DNA of 64,000 nucleotides from Hymenobacter sp. YIM 151858-1 (lineage in GTDB: Bacteria; Bacteroidota; Bacteroidia; Cytophagales; Hymenobacteraceae), in NCBI RefSeq assembly GCF_025979705.1, contig NZ_CP110136.1:186001-250000 (forward strand), written 5' to 3'. Made by a program: the position numbers and the translations under genes. Below are positions 27,031 to 35,734 of this stretch, piece after piece. The notes beneath the pieces were generated by a model. The model was not told where the DNA came from. It made no database searches and saw nothing but the letters and a program-made list of their open reading frames with translations. Each line of letters begins with the position of its first letter. The stretch's first letter is position 1.

Positions 27031-27256
27031 CTGGCGCGAGTCTTAGCCCGCAGGGCGCGACTCGTGCCGCAGCATGGCGGGGAGTCTCCAGACTCCCGTG
27101 CCGTGAACGACGCGGCCTAGGTGCCGTTGGGGCCAGAGCAGTCAAGGAGCTTACGCCAGCAAGTGGTTCCCTAGGCGCTGTTCACGCGACGGGAGTCAGA
27201 GACTCCCCGCCATGCTGCGGCACGAGTCGCGCCCTGCGGGCTAAGACTCGCGCCAG
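27031..27256. mobile_element. Hairpin element A, non-autonomous relative of the RAYT unit
   Basis: A 226-bp unit with long terminal inverted repeats: left arm 27031-27108 and right arm 27180-27256, nearly perfect complements beginning CTGGCGCGAGTCTTAGC and ending GCGCCAG. Each arm contains two smaller palindromes (CGAGTC with GACTCG, and GGGAGTCTCCAGACTCCC). The 71-bp centre has two CCTAGG sites and no gene. The same ends flank the transposase at 48201-48981, so this is probably a MITE- or REPIN-like derivative. Confidence 0.85.
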
Positions 27257-27291
27257 GGTAATGCTTCCGCCGAACTTGGGCGCACACAAGC

Positions 27292-29046
27292 CTAATACCC
27301 AGCCGCCGTATCGTCGCCGCGCGGGTCGGCGCCGCCTACGAGCGTGCCGTCTTTGCGCCGCTCAATCATGTCGATGCGGCCCCAGGGGTTGCGTGGGTTT
27401 AGCTTGTAGCCGCGGCGCTCCAGCTCGGTGCGGGCAGCAGGGGAGAGGGCGCCTTCTTCCACATCAATGTGGTCGGGGAGCCACTGGTGGTGCAGGCGCG
27501 GGGCCGCCACGGCTTGCTGCGGATCGAAGCCGTAGTCGAGCACGTTGAGCACCGCCTGCAGCACCGAGGTGATGATGGTGCTGCCGCCCGGCGTGCCCAC
27601 TACCAGGCGCACCTGGCCGTTTTCGGTAACGATGGTGGGCGTCATCGACGAAAGCATGCGCTTGCCGGGCTGAATGGCGTTGGCCGTGCCGCCAATTACG
27701 CCATACATATTCGGTACGCCGGCTTTCACCGAGAAATCGTCCATTTCGTTATTCAGCAGGAAGCCTGCACCTTGCACCACCACCAACGAGCCGTAGCCGC
27801 CGTTGAGCGTGGTGGTGCAGCTCACGGCGTTGCCCTGCGCGTCCACAATGCTGTAGTGGGTCGTCTGGTCCGACTCGTAACCGGGCAGGCCCGCGCCGGC
27901 TGTTACCTGCGATGAGGGAGTGGCCGGGCCGCCGGGCGTGATGCCTTGCATGCGTTGTTTGAGGTACTTGGCATCGAGGAGCTGCGCCACGGGCACCCGG
28001 CCAAAATCCGGGTCGCCGAGGTAGGTGGCGCGGTCGGCGTACACGCGGCGCTCGGCCTCGGTAATGAGATGCACGCTCTCAGTCGAGTGCCAACCCAGGC
28101 GACCTAGGTTATAGGGCTCCAGCATCTGCAGCATTTGGAGCAGGGCCACGCCCCCCGACGAGGGCGGTGGCATGCTAATGATGTCGAATTGGCGGTAGCG
28201 GCCGCGCACGGGCTCGCGCCACGCGGGTTGGTATTGGTCGAGGTCGGCCTGGCTGATGATGCCCCCGCCGCGCTGCATTTCGGCCAACAACAAGCGGGCA
28301 GTTTCGCCCTGGTAAAAGCCCGCGCGGCCGTTTTGCTGAATCCGACCTAGGGCCGCGGCCAGCTCAGGGTACTTGATAACGTCGCCGGCTTGCCAAGGGC
28401 GGCCTTCGGGGTGGGCATAGGCCGGCACGTGCTTGTTCACGCTTAGCATATGCGGCCGAACCGAGTTCAGCCCTGCGGCTTCCTTAGCCGTTAGCTGCAA
28501 GCCTTGGGCAGCCAACTCGGCGGCGGGGCGCACCAAATCGGCCCACGGCAGCTTACCCAGTTTCTGATGCAGCGCTACCATACCCGCCACCGTGCCGGGC
28601 ACACCGGCGGCCAAGTGGCCCCGCGTGCTCAGGCCGGCGCGCACGTTGCCTTGGGCATCGAGGTACATATCCTTGCTGGCCGCCAAAGGCGCCTTCTCCC
28701 GAAAATCAAGCGCGCCCACCGAGCCATCGGCATTACGGTACACCACAAAGCCGCCGCCGCCAATATTGCCCGCCGCAGGCAGCGCCACGGCCAAGGCAAA
28801 CTGCACCGCCACCGCCGCATCGTACGCATTGCCGCCTTTTTGCAGCACCTCCAGGCCAATGCGCGTGGCCTCGGGGTGCGCCGAAACCACCATGGCCTGG
28901 CGGGCCGTAACGGGCGCCGCGGCCCTAGGTGCTGGCAGGGCAGTAGCATCGGCAGCAGCAGTATGGGTGGCCGGCTGGCGCTGGCAAGCGGGCGAGCCAA
29001 CCAGCACGGCGGCCAGGCCCAGAGCAAGTAAGGAGCGGTGGAGCAT
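27292..29046 (-). CDS. ggt: Gamma-glutamyltransferase
   Basis: A 584-residue Ntn-hydrolase that cleaves or transfers the gamma-glutamyl group of glutathione and related peptides. Signal sequence with lipobox-like GSPAC (Cys21) suggests a lipoprotein. The precursor splits itself before the catalytic threonine in ESDQTTHYSIVD, giving large and small subunits. Typical motifs are AGNIGGGGFVVYRN, PPPSSGGVALLQML, LNNEMDDFSV and GTPGGSTIITSVLQ. The length is standard. It is divergent from the OmpA-type gene at 29176, with 129 bases between that hold a small inverted repeat. Confidence 0.95.
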   Translation of the reverse strand: MLHRSLLALGLAAVLVGSPACQRQPATHTAAADATALPAPRAAAPVTARQAMVVSAHPEATRIGLEVLQKGGNAYDAAVAVQFALAVALPAAGNIGGGGFVVYRNADGSVGALDFREKAPLAASKDMYLDAQGNVRAGLSTRGHLAAGVPGTVAGMVALHQKLGKLPWADLVRPAAELAAQGLQLTAKEAAGLNSVRPHMLSVNKHVPAYAHPEGRPWQAGDVIKYPELAAALGRIQQNGRAGFYQGETARLLLAEMQRGGGIISQADLDQYQPAWREPVRGRYRQFDIISMPPPSSGGVALLQMLQMLEPYNLGRLGWHSTESVHLITEAERRVYADRATYLGDPDFGRVPVAQLLDAKYLKQRMQGITPGGPATPSSQVTAGAGLPGYESDQTTHYSIVDAQGNAVSCTTTLNGGYGSLVVVQGAGFLLNNEMDDFSVKAGVPNMYGVIGGTANAIQPGKRMLSSMTPTIVTENGQVRLVVGTPGGSTIITSVLQAVLNVLDYGFDPQQAVAAPRLHHQWLPDHIDVEEGALSPAARTELERRGYKLNPRNPWGRIDMIERRKDGTLVGGADPRGDDTAAGY

Positions 29047-29077
29047 GCAGCTAAATTACGTTTGTTGGTGTCTGGAT

Positions 29078-29169
29078 AGCTATTAGTTGTCAGTTGTTAG
29101 CTGTCAGTGGTCAGGCCTAGGTCGAAAGCCAGCAACGGACCACTAACAGCCAATAGCTAAAAGCTAATT
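29078..29169. repeat. Imperfect AT-rich inverted repeat
   Basis: Left part 29078-29112 (AGCTATTAGTTGTCAGTTG onward) pairs imperfectly with 29138-29169 (GACCACTAACAGCCAATAGC onward). Related words occur at 48-80 upstream of parA. A CCTAGG lies in the centre. It sits between two divergent genes and may include their promoters. Confidence 0.55.
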
Positions 29170-29175
29170 GCCTCC

Positions 29176-31263
29176 ATGCCCCACCGTTTCTGCCTGCCCT
29201 TTGTGCTTTTGCTTGGCGTGCTGGCGCCGGCCGCTTCGGCCCAAACGCTGCCGCCCAACTTGTTGCTCGATGATTCTTTCGACGACAACCGGCAGGGCTG
29301 GCGCGTGGGCTCCGATGCCAACGGTAGCTTTGCCCTGGAGGCCGGAACCTACCGCGTGCGCAACCAGCAGGGCGTGAGCCTCGAGCTGAAAACCCTGCCC
29401 CTGAACCTAGGAGCCGATTACGCCCTCGAGGCTACGGTGCAGCAGCAGGGCGCGGGCCGCGGCGGCCTGTTTTGGGGCGCTGCTGATGACGACAACGGCA
29501 ACGTATTCGCCCTCGAAAACGACGGCCGCAGCTACGTAATTGGCCGCTGGCAGAAAGGCAAGTGGGAAGAGCTGCGCCCCGCCACCGCCGTGCCGGGCAA
29601 CGCCGCGGGCAAGCCGCACACCCTGCGCGTGCTGGTGCACGGCAACGAAGCCCGCTACTACATCGATGGCGCCGAAGTCTGGAAGCAAACCGCCCTGCGC
29701 ACCTACGGCACCGACCTAGGTCCCTACGCCAGCCGCCAGGCCGAGCTGCGCCTCGATCGGCTGCGCGCCTGGCACAAAGCCAGCATCCGGCTAGCGCCCG
29801 ATCTGCCGCTTACCATGCAGCGCGAACACCTGGGCGTGGTGATAAACGAGCCCGACGTGCGCGAAACCAACCCCCGCGTCAGCCCCGATGGCCGCCAGCT
29901 GTACTTTGCCCGCGACGTGCGCCAGGGCCCCGCCCTCAGCCTCGACGTGTTTGTGGCGCAGCGCCAGCCCGATGGCCGCTACGCCGACGTGCAGCCCCTG
30001 GGTAAGCCGCTCAACAACGAGGGCAACAACGCCGTGGAAAGCATTACGCCCGACGGCAACACGGCCTTGCTCATGAACCTGTACCAGCCCGATGGCAGCA
30101 GCCGGCCCGAGCGCGGCGCCTCCGTGGCGCGCCGCCGGCCCGATGGCACGTGGGGTACGCCCGAGCCGGTGCGCTTCCGGGCTTTGCCGCCCGGCGCCGA
30201 GCGCGCCGATTACTTTCTGGCCGCCTCGGGCAACGTAATGCTGCTGGCCCTCGATGCGCCCACGCACCCCCAGAAGTGCGACCTGTACGTGAGCCACCTC
30301 ACGCCGCGCGGCGACTGGACCGAGCCCAAGCCCCTGGGTGCCACCATCAACACGCCCGGCGACGACTACGCGCCCTTTCTGGCGCCCGATGGCCGCACGC
30401 TGTACTTCGCCTCCAGCGGCCACCCCGGCTTCGGCGGCGACGATATTTTCGTGACCACGCGCCTCGACGAAACCTGGACGAAGTGGAGCCAGCCGCTGAA
30501 CCTAGGGCCCGGCATCAACACCCTGCAGGACGACGGCTACTTCTCGGTAACGGCCTCCGGCGATTACGCCTTTCTGGTAGGCACCAACGACCGCGGCAAC
30601 TACGACCTCTACCGCGTGGCCCTGCCACCTGCCCTGCGCCCCAAAGCCACCATTCTGGTGCGGGGCCGCACCCTCGATGCCCGCACCAACCAGCCCATAG
30701 TGGCCGATATCAAAGTAGAGCTGCAGCCCAAAGGCACCGCCGCCGGCGAAGCCCGCGCCGCTACCGCTGGCAAGTTTCAGCTGACCTTGCCCGGCGGCGC
30801 CACCTACACCGTGCGCGCCACCGCCCCCGGCTACCTGCCCACCAACGAGCCGCTCGACCTTACGAGCAACACCCAGTACACCGAAATCAGCCGCGATATT
30901 CTGCTCACGCCGCTATCGGCCGGGCAACGCATTGCGCTCAACAACCTCTTCTTTCAGCAGAGCAAGCCCGATTTGCTGCCCACCTCGCAGCCCGAGCTCG
31001 ACCGGCTGGTGCAGGTGCTCAAGGACAATCCCGAGCTAAAAATTCGCCTCGAAGGCCACACCGACAACCAAGGCGACCCCAAGCTGAACGTAAAGCTCTC
31101 GGAAGAGCGCGTGCAGCACGTGCAGCAGTACTTGGTAGGGCAGGGCATTGCCGCCACGCGCCTGCAAACCATGGGCTTTGGCGGCAGCAAACCCGTAGCG
31201 CCCAACGACAACGAGTACAACCGCCGCAAAAACCGCCGTGTGGAGCTAGTGGTAGTGCAGTAG
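29176..31263 (+). CDS. OmpA-type protein with beta-propeller, PorE-like
   Basis: A 695-residue exported protein. Signal peptide 1-23 (MPHRFCLPFVLLLGVLAP). Residues 30-195 look like a concanavalin-type sugar-binding sandwich (GRGGLFWGAADDDNG). Residues 215-470 contain PD40-type propeller blades (SPDGRQLYFARDV, APDGRTLYFASSGHPG). Residues 490-575 resemble a carboxypeptidase-regulatory domain. The end (about 585-695) is an OmpA peptidoglycan-binding domain (EGHTDNQGDPKLN, then NRRKNRRVELV). The order propeller, CRD, OmpA is that of the T9SS component PorE, but the N-terminal TPR of PorE is replaced. It may anchor a surface complex to the wall. Confidence 0.88.
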   Translation: MPHRFCLPFVLLLGVLAPAASAQTLPPNLLLDDSFDDNRQGWRVGSDANGSFALEAGTYRVRNQQGVSLELKTLPLNLGADYALEATVQQQGAGRGGLFWGAADDDNGNVFALENDGRSYVIGRWQKGKWEELRPATAVPGNAAGKPHTLRVLVHGNEARYYIDGAEVWKQTALRTYGTDLGPYASRQAELRLDRLRAWHKASIRLAPDLPLTMQREHLGVVINEPDVRETNPRVSPDGRQLYFARDVRQGPALSLDVFVAQRQPDGRYADVQPLGKPLNNEGNNAVESITPDGNTALLMNLYQPDGSSRPERGASVARRRPDGTWGTPEPVRFRALPPGAERADYFLAASGNVMLLALDAPTHPQKCDLYVSHLTPRGDWTEPKPLGATINTPGDDYAPFLAPDGRTLYFASSGHPGFGGDDIFVTTRLDETWTKWSQPLNLGPGINTLQDDGYFSVTASGDYAFLVGTNDRGNYDLYRVALPPALRPKATILVRGRTLDARTNQPIVADIKVELQPKGTAAGEARAATAGKFQLTLPGGATYTVRATAPGYLPTNEPLDLTSNTQYTEISRDILLTPLSAGQRIALNNLFFQQSKPDLLPTSQPELDRLVQVLKDNPELKIRLEGHTDNQGDPKLNVKLSEERVQHVQQYLVGQGIAATRLQTMGFGGSKPVAPNDNEYNRRKNRRVELVVVQ

Positions 31264-31330
31264 CGCTGAGTGATACTCGGCGCGGCGGCAGACAGCCGCC
31301 ATCCGGAACCGCGCAGCCCCAACCCATAAC

Positions 31331-31559
31331 CTGGCGCGAGTCTTAGCCCGCAGGGCGCGACTCGTGCCGCAGCATGGAGGGGAGTCTCCGGACTCCCGTG
31401 CCGGGAACGACGCGGCCTAGGTGCCGGTGGCGTCTGAAGCGTCAGGCACCTCACGCCAGTAAGCCGTCCCCTAGGTGCCGCGCGGGCGACGGGAGTCTGG
31501 AGACTCCCGCCCATGCTGCTGGCACGAGTCGCGCGCTCACGCGCTAAGACTCGCGCCAG
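31331..31559. mobile_element. Hairpin element B, non-autonomous relative of the RAYT unit
   Basis: A 229-bp copy of the same family: left arm 31331-31408 and right arm about 31484-31559, with ends identical to element A (CTGGCGCGAGTCTTAGC / GCGCCAG). The right arm carries a few differences (GCGCTCACGCGC in place of GCCCTGCGGGC), so it has drifted from A. The centre has two CCTAGG sites and no gene. Confidence 0.85.
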
Positions 31560-31588
31560 CCTTACTAAATCGTTGTTGATGCCAGGCT

Positions 31589-31617
31589 CCCCCTCTCCCT
31601 CGGAGAGGGAGAGGGGG
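31589..31617. repeat. C/T-G/A hairpin between element B and glgB
   Basis: CCCCCTCTCCCT (31589-31600) pairs exactly with AGGGAGAGGGGG (31606-31617). It may act as a terminator for upstream transcription or be another dispersed repeat; a T-run (TTTTTATTT) follows about 8 bases later. Confidence 0.55.
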
Positions 31618-31704
31618 TGAGGCCCTTTTTATTTGCGTCATTTATTTAACAAATTCACCCGCCCCCGCTGGCTTACCTTTGCCCGAAACCAAACGCCTGC
31701 TTTG

Positions 31705-33762
31705 ATGGATACTGCCGAAGTTACTGCCCCGGTTACTGCTGCCGAACCGCAACTGCCCTTGGTGCAACAAGACCCCTGGCTGGCTCCTTTTGCCGACGTA
31801 ATTCAGCGGCGCCTTGCGCGCTTTGAGCAGCGGCTGGCCGAAATTCAGGCCGAATGCGGCTCCTTGGCGCGCTACGCCTGCCGTCACCAGCAGTTTGGGC
31901 TGCACTACGATGTCCGCCGCCGCGGCTATTGGTTCCGGGAGTGGGCGCCGGCCGCCGAAGCCGTTTCCATCATGGGCGACTTTAACCAGTGGGACCGGCA
32001 CTACACCCCGCTCACGCGCCGCGCCGATGGCGTGTGGGAGGTATTTCTGAGCGAGCAAACCTTTCCGAACCTGGTGCACGGCTCACGCTACAAAGTGCAC
32101 ATAGTGGCCGCCAACGGCTCGCGCGACCGACTGCCCGCCACCGTGCGCCGCGTGGTGCAAGATGAGCACAGCAAGGATTTTGCGGCCCAAGTGTGGCGCC
32201 CCGAGCAGCCCTTCCAGTGGACAGACCAGCAGTTCCGCGTCAACAACTACGTAAAGGAGCCGCTTATTTACGAGGCGCACGTAGGCATGGCCCTCGAAGA
32301 AGGCCGCGTAGGCACCTGGCGCGAGTTTGCCGACTACATTCTGCCCCGCATTCAGGCCGATGGCTACAACGTGGTGCAGTTGATGGCCGTGGCCGAGCAC
32401 CCGTACTATGGCTCGTTTGGCTACCACGTGGCCAACTTCTTCGCGCCCTCGGCCCGCTTCGGCACCCCCGAAGACCTGAAGTACCTAGTAAACGAAGCGC
32501 ACCGCCGCGGCCTGGCCGTGGTGATGGACGTGGTGCACTCGCACAGCGTGAAAAACGAAGCCGAAGGCCTGGGCAACCTCGATGGCTCCGATAACCTGTA
32601 CTTCCACAAAGGCGAGCGGGGCCGTCACCCCGGTTGGGATTCGCTGCTGTTCGATTACGGCCGGCCCGAGGTACAGCAGTTCCTGCTCAGCAACTTGCGC
32701 TACTGGCTCGAGGAGTTCCACTTCGATGGCTTCCGGTTCGATGGCGTAACCAGCATGCTGTACCACCACCACGGCGAGGGTACGGCCTTCACGGAGTACG
32801 GGCAGTACTTCGGCCCCGAAGCCGACGACGATGCCATTTTGTACCTGCAATTGGCTACGGCGCTGGTGAAGGAATGCAAGAAATCGGCCTTACTGATTGC
32901 CGAAGACATGAGCGGCTTACCCGGCCTGGCGCGCCCCCTAAAAGAAGGTGGCATTGGCTTCGACTACCGCCTGGGTATGGGTTTGCCCGATTTCTGGATC
33001 AAGACCCTGAAGCACCAACGCGACGAGGACTGGAACCTAGGTGGCCTGTGGCACCAGCTGAGCAACCGCCGCGCCGGCGAAAAAACGGTGGCTTACGCCG
33101 AGTCGCACGACCAAGCCTTAGTAGGCGACAAAACCCTCTCGCACTGGCTGCTCGATGCGCGGGTGTACAGCAGCATGTCGCGCCTCAACTCGCCCGACAT
33201 CGAAACCGTGCGCGGCGTGGCCCTGCACAAGATGATTCGGCTGGTAACCCTAGGTGCCGGCGGCGAGGCCTACATGAACTTTATCGGCAACGAGTTCGGG
33301 CACCCCGAATGGGTCGACTTTCCGCGTGAAGGCAACAACTGGAGCCACCACCACGCCCGCCGGCAGTGGTCGTTGGCCGATAACCCCGACCTGTACTACC
33401 ACGCCTGGCTGCAGTTCGACCACGCCATGATTGCCTTGGAGCGCCGTACGCGTTTCTTGAATGCCGGCCCGGCCCGCCTGCTCCACATCGACGAGGATAA
33501 CAAAGTAATGGCCTTTGAGCGCGGCAGTCTGGTGTTTGTGTTCAACTTTCACCCCGAGCGCAGCCTGCCCGATTACCGCTTCTTTGCCGGTACCGCCGGC
33601 ACCTACGTACCCGTTCTTGATTCCGATGAGTCGCAGTTCGGCGGCTTCGGGCGCATCACAGCGGGCATCAAGCACTTCACCCAGCCCGACGAGCACGGCA
33701 CGCCGTTCCTGAGCCTGTACCTGCCCACCCGCACCGCCCAAGTGCTGCAGCGGGTGAAGTAG
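31705..33762 (+). CDS. glgB: 1,4-alpha-glucan branching enzyme (eukaryote-like GH13)
   Basis: A 685-residue GH13 enzyme that makes alpha-1,6 branches in glycogen. An N-terminal CBM48-like module (FREWAPAAEAVSIMGDFNQW) precedes the barrel. The catalytic residues are Asp346 (DGFRFDGVTSML), Glu400 (LIAEDMSG) and Asp469 (AESHDQALVG). HPYYGSFGYHVANFFAPSAR and VVMDVVHSHS resemble the eukaryotic (GBE1-type) branching enzymes more than the E. coli type, which reads differently here; a tree would decide. The ATG at 31705 starts MDTAEVTAP; an in-frame start at 31633 is less likely. It begins the alpha-glucan gene group reaching to 38194. Confidence 0.93.
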   Translation: MDTAEVTAPVTAAEPQLPLVQQDPWLAPFADVIQRRLARFEQRLAEIQAECGSLARYACRHQQFGLHYDVRRRGYWFREWAPAAEAVSIMGDFNQWDRHYTPLTRRADGVWEVFLSEQTFPNLVHGSRYKVHIVAANGSRDRLPATVRRVVQDEHSKDFAAQVWRPEQPFQWTDQQFRVNNYVKEPLIYEAHVGMALEEGRVGTWREFADYILPRIQADGYNVVQLMAVAEHPYYGSFGYHVANFFAPSARFGTPEDLKYLVNEAHRRGLAVVMDVVHSHSVKNEAEGLGNLDGSDNLYFHKGERGRHPGWDSLLFDYGRPEVQQFLLSNLRYWLEEFHFDGFRFDGVTSMLYHHHGEGTAFTEYGQYFGPEADDDAILYLQLATALVKECKKSALLIAEDMSGLPGLARPLKEGGIGFDYRLGMGLPDFWIKTLKHQRDEDWNLGGLWHQLSNRRAGEKTVAYAESHDQALVGDKTLSHWLLDARVYSSMSRLNSPDIETVRGVALHKMIRLVTLGAGGEAYMNFIGNEFGHPEWVDFPREGNNWSHHHARRQWSLADNPDLYYHAWLQFDHAMIALERRTRFLNAGPARLLHIDEDNKVMAFERGSLVFVFNFHPERSLPDYRFFAGTAGTYVPVLDSDESQFGGFGRITAGIKHFTQPDEHGTPFLSLYLPTRTAQVLQRVK

Positions 33763-33786
33763 GGGCCTAGGGCACCGTTCCTTCAG

Positions 33787-34030
33787 GCTGTCATTGCGAG
33801 GAGGCACGACATTCCGCGCATCAAGCGGCGTCAATCGGTCCTGGGTTGGGCACAACTCCTAAGTGAGCAGCAACCGAAAAACAAGTAGCGCGGACTACAA
33901 AGTCCGCGCTACTTCGTGCGGGCGGCCCCTAGGTCGTTTTCGCTTAATGCTGGGTGAAGAGTTGTGCCTAGCCCAGGACCGATTGACGCCGCTTGATGCG
34001 CGGAATGTCGTGCCTCCTCGCAATGACAGC
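33787..34030. repeat. Long inverted repeat element with internal hairpin
   Basis: Two 72-base arms, 33787-33858 and 33959-34030, are reverse complements with about one or two mismatches (outer end GCTGTCATTGCGAGGAGGCA). The 100-bp centre has its own perfect hairpin around GTAGCGCGGACTACAAAGTC at 33887 and a CCTAGG. No gene is inside. This is a different family from elements A/B; similar GTCATTGCGAGGAGG repeats are widespread in bacterial intergenic regions. Confidence 0.85.
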
Positions 34031-34041
34031 GTGGGGAACGG

Positions 34042-34530
34042 TTAGCTGCGCTTCTTACCAGCCTTAATCATGCCCACCGCTTTGCGCATGCGTTCGTACC
34101 GGATTTCGGTGCTCTTGGCAGCCTCAATCCAGCGGGTGTATTCTTTTTGGTGGGTGTAGGAGAGCAGGTCGAATTTCTCGCGGGCGCCGGGCTCGGCGGC
34201 CAGTACGCGGGCAAACTCTTCGGATACTTCCACCACGCGCGGGTTGGTGTCGCGGGCAAGCTCCACGTGTACTTCGTGGCCCCAGGTTTTGTCGATGGCA
34301 CCGCGCACTTGCTTGGGCACCACCAGCACGTGCGTGCCGTCGCCGAGGGGCATAAGGCTGCCTTGGTACGGGAAACCATCAAACGTTGCCAGCACTTTCA
34401 CCTGCCCGCGGGTGCCGTACACCTCTTTTACATCGAAGGGCATAAGCACAAACACGCCGCCGCTTTCGCTATCAAGTTCAAGCTGGGCGTCGAAGGTGTG
34501 TTCGGGGGTGAAAGCGGGTACGTTGGACAT
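34042..34530 (-). CDS. DUF1905 / YdeI-OmpD-associated domain protein
   Basis: A 162-residue protein. Residues 10-95 match DUF1905, a small beta-barrel (FTPEHTFDAQLELDSESGGV and GTRGQVKVLATFDGFPYQGS), and the C-terminal part is the YdeI/OmpD-associated helical region (REKFDLLSYTHQKEYTRWIE, ending in basic KAGKKRS). These proteins are cytosolic and of unknown function. The ATG at 34530 (MSNVPAFTP) is chosen over 34545. It follows the GT4-like gene on the same strand after 15 bases, so the two are probably one operon. Confidence 0.88.
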   Translation of the reverse strand: MSNVPAFTPEHTFDAQLELDSESGGVFVLMPFDVKEVYGTRGQVKVLATFDGFPYQGSLMPLGDGTHVLVVPKQVRGAIDKTWGHEVHVELARDTNPRVVEVSEEFARVLAAEPGAREKFDLLSYTHQKEYTRWIEAAKSTEIRYERMRKAVGMIKAGKKRS

Positions 34531-34545
34531 GGGGCAAAGGTACAA

Positions 34546-35583
34546 TTAAGCAAAAAGGCGAGGGTCGAGCACCAAGGCGGCCGTAAGGTCGGGGGCCGAG
34601 CCGGGGGCTTGCACGTGCAGGCGCTCGGCGGGTATGCGGTACATGGCTTGCAGGCGCTCAGCGGTATGCTGATCGGGCACCAGCACGCGGTCGGCATGGG
34701 GGAGGGCCAGGCGTTCCAGCGCTTCGCCCCAACCCCTATCGACGGGCGACGGACGGTCGGAGGCCAGCTGCGTAACGCGCAACACCAGCGGGCGGTGGGT
34801 GATATGCCGGATTTCGACGCCGGCCAGCCACACCGGCCAATCCGGCGCGAAAACCACATCAAAGGTAGCGCTGTGCGCCAAACGCACGGCGTGGCGGGCG
34901 TACTGAATGATGCGGAAATTCATGCCGTCGAGGTCGGCGGCCCAGCTCAGCAGGGGTTCAGGCTGCGCCGAAACCGACTCGTTGCGCTGCTCCGGAGTGG
35001 GCTCCACGGCTGGCACCTCAGCTGGCGCCAATTGCCCGGGTACTGCCGAAGCGAAAATGGGTGCGTCGGCTTGGGTGGTTTCGGGTTCGGGGGCCGATGC
35101 GGCTGCCTCCGGTGCGGCGTTGTCGGCCGGCGCACCTAGGGGCAAGTCGTCGGCTTGCTCATCGACGGTAGTGTACTGGCTGCTTAGCTCGGCGGCTTCC
35201 AGCACGCCGGGTTCGGAGGCGGGTTGCCGCTCCAGCAATTCGGTGGTTGGCGTGCTGCCGATGTAGGGCGTGGCGGGTACCTGAAAGCCGTTTCGCTGCT
35301 CGTTGGCCAGGTTGCTGCGGGCCGTGGTGTAGGTGCTGCTCCCGATGTAGGGGTAGGCCGGGGCGGCGGTACCTAGGGTGGCGAAATCGGGAGCCGGGGG
35401 CAAAGCGCCGCCTAGGTGCTGGGCGGTGGCATTGCCGGGCAGGGCAGCGGCCGCAACCGGCTCGGCAAGCCATAGCTGAACACCTGTAGTAGCGGGCAGC
35501 GCGTGGGCCAGCGGCAGCGCTTCGGACGCGGCGTCCCAGCCCAGTAGCAGCACAGAAGCAGAAGCGGGGTTGAGCATAGGCAT
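34546..35583 (-). CDS. Half-length GT4-like glycosyltransferase N-domain protein
   Basis: A 345-residue protein (start 35583, MPMLNPASA; 35637 also open). The first 60 residues (VLLLGWD..., LPATTGVQLWL) and the last 120 (IIQYARHAVRLAHSATFDVV, then HADRVLVPDQHTAERL) resemble the N-terminal Rossmann half of GT4 transferases such as glycogen synthase-like enzymes. Between them is a roughly 130-residue Ala/Pro/Glu-rich insert carrying the repeat PYIGSSTYTT / PYIGSTPTT. The C-terminal nucleotide-sugar-binding half, with the E-x7-E motif, is absent. Position beside glgB and GH31 suggests an alpha-glucan link; catalysis by this protein alone is doubtful. Confidence 0.7.
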   Translation of the reverse strand: MPMLNPASASVLLLGWDAASEALPLAHALPATTGVQLWLAEPVAAAALPGNATAQHLGGALPPAPDFATLGTAAPAYPYIGSSTYTTARSNLANEQRNGFQVPATPYIGSTPTTELLERQPASEPGVLEAAELSSQYTTVDEQADDLPLGAPADNAAPEAAASAPEPETTQADAPIFASAVPGQLAPAEVPAVEPTPEQRNESVSAQPEPLLSWAADLDGMNFRIIQYARHAVRLAHSATFDVVFAPDWPVWLAGVEIRHITHRPLVLRVTQLASDRPSPVDRGWGEALERLALPHADRVLVPDQHTAERLQAMYRIPAERLHVQAPGSAPDLTAALVLDPRLFA

Positions 35584-35734
35584 GAGCAGTGTACGAGGCA
35601 GCGCTAACCTAGCACCCGGGAGGTGGGCAAACAACATAAATCGGCCGAAACCTGCTTACCTTGCAGGCTAGCCCGGCCAGAGTCCTCTGGTCGGGCGTCT
35701 TTCTTCACCTAGTTTGCCGCAACCCTGAACTGAC

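Noticed and set aside
27031-31559. CRISPR-like repeats at 27.0 and 31.3 kb
   Set aside because: The copies are long inverted repeats, 4 kb apart, not short direct repeats with spacers.
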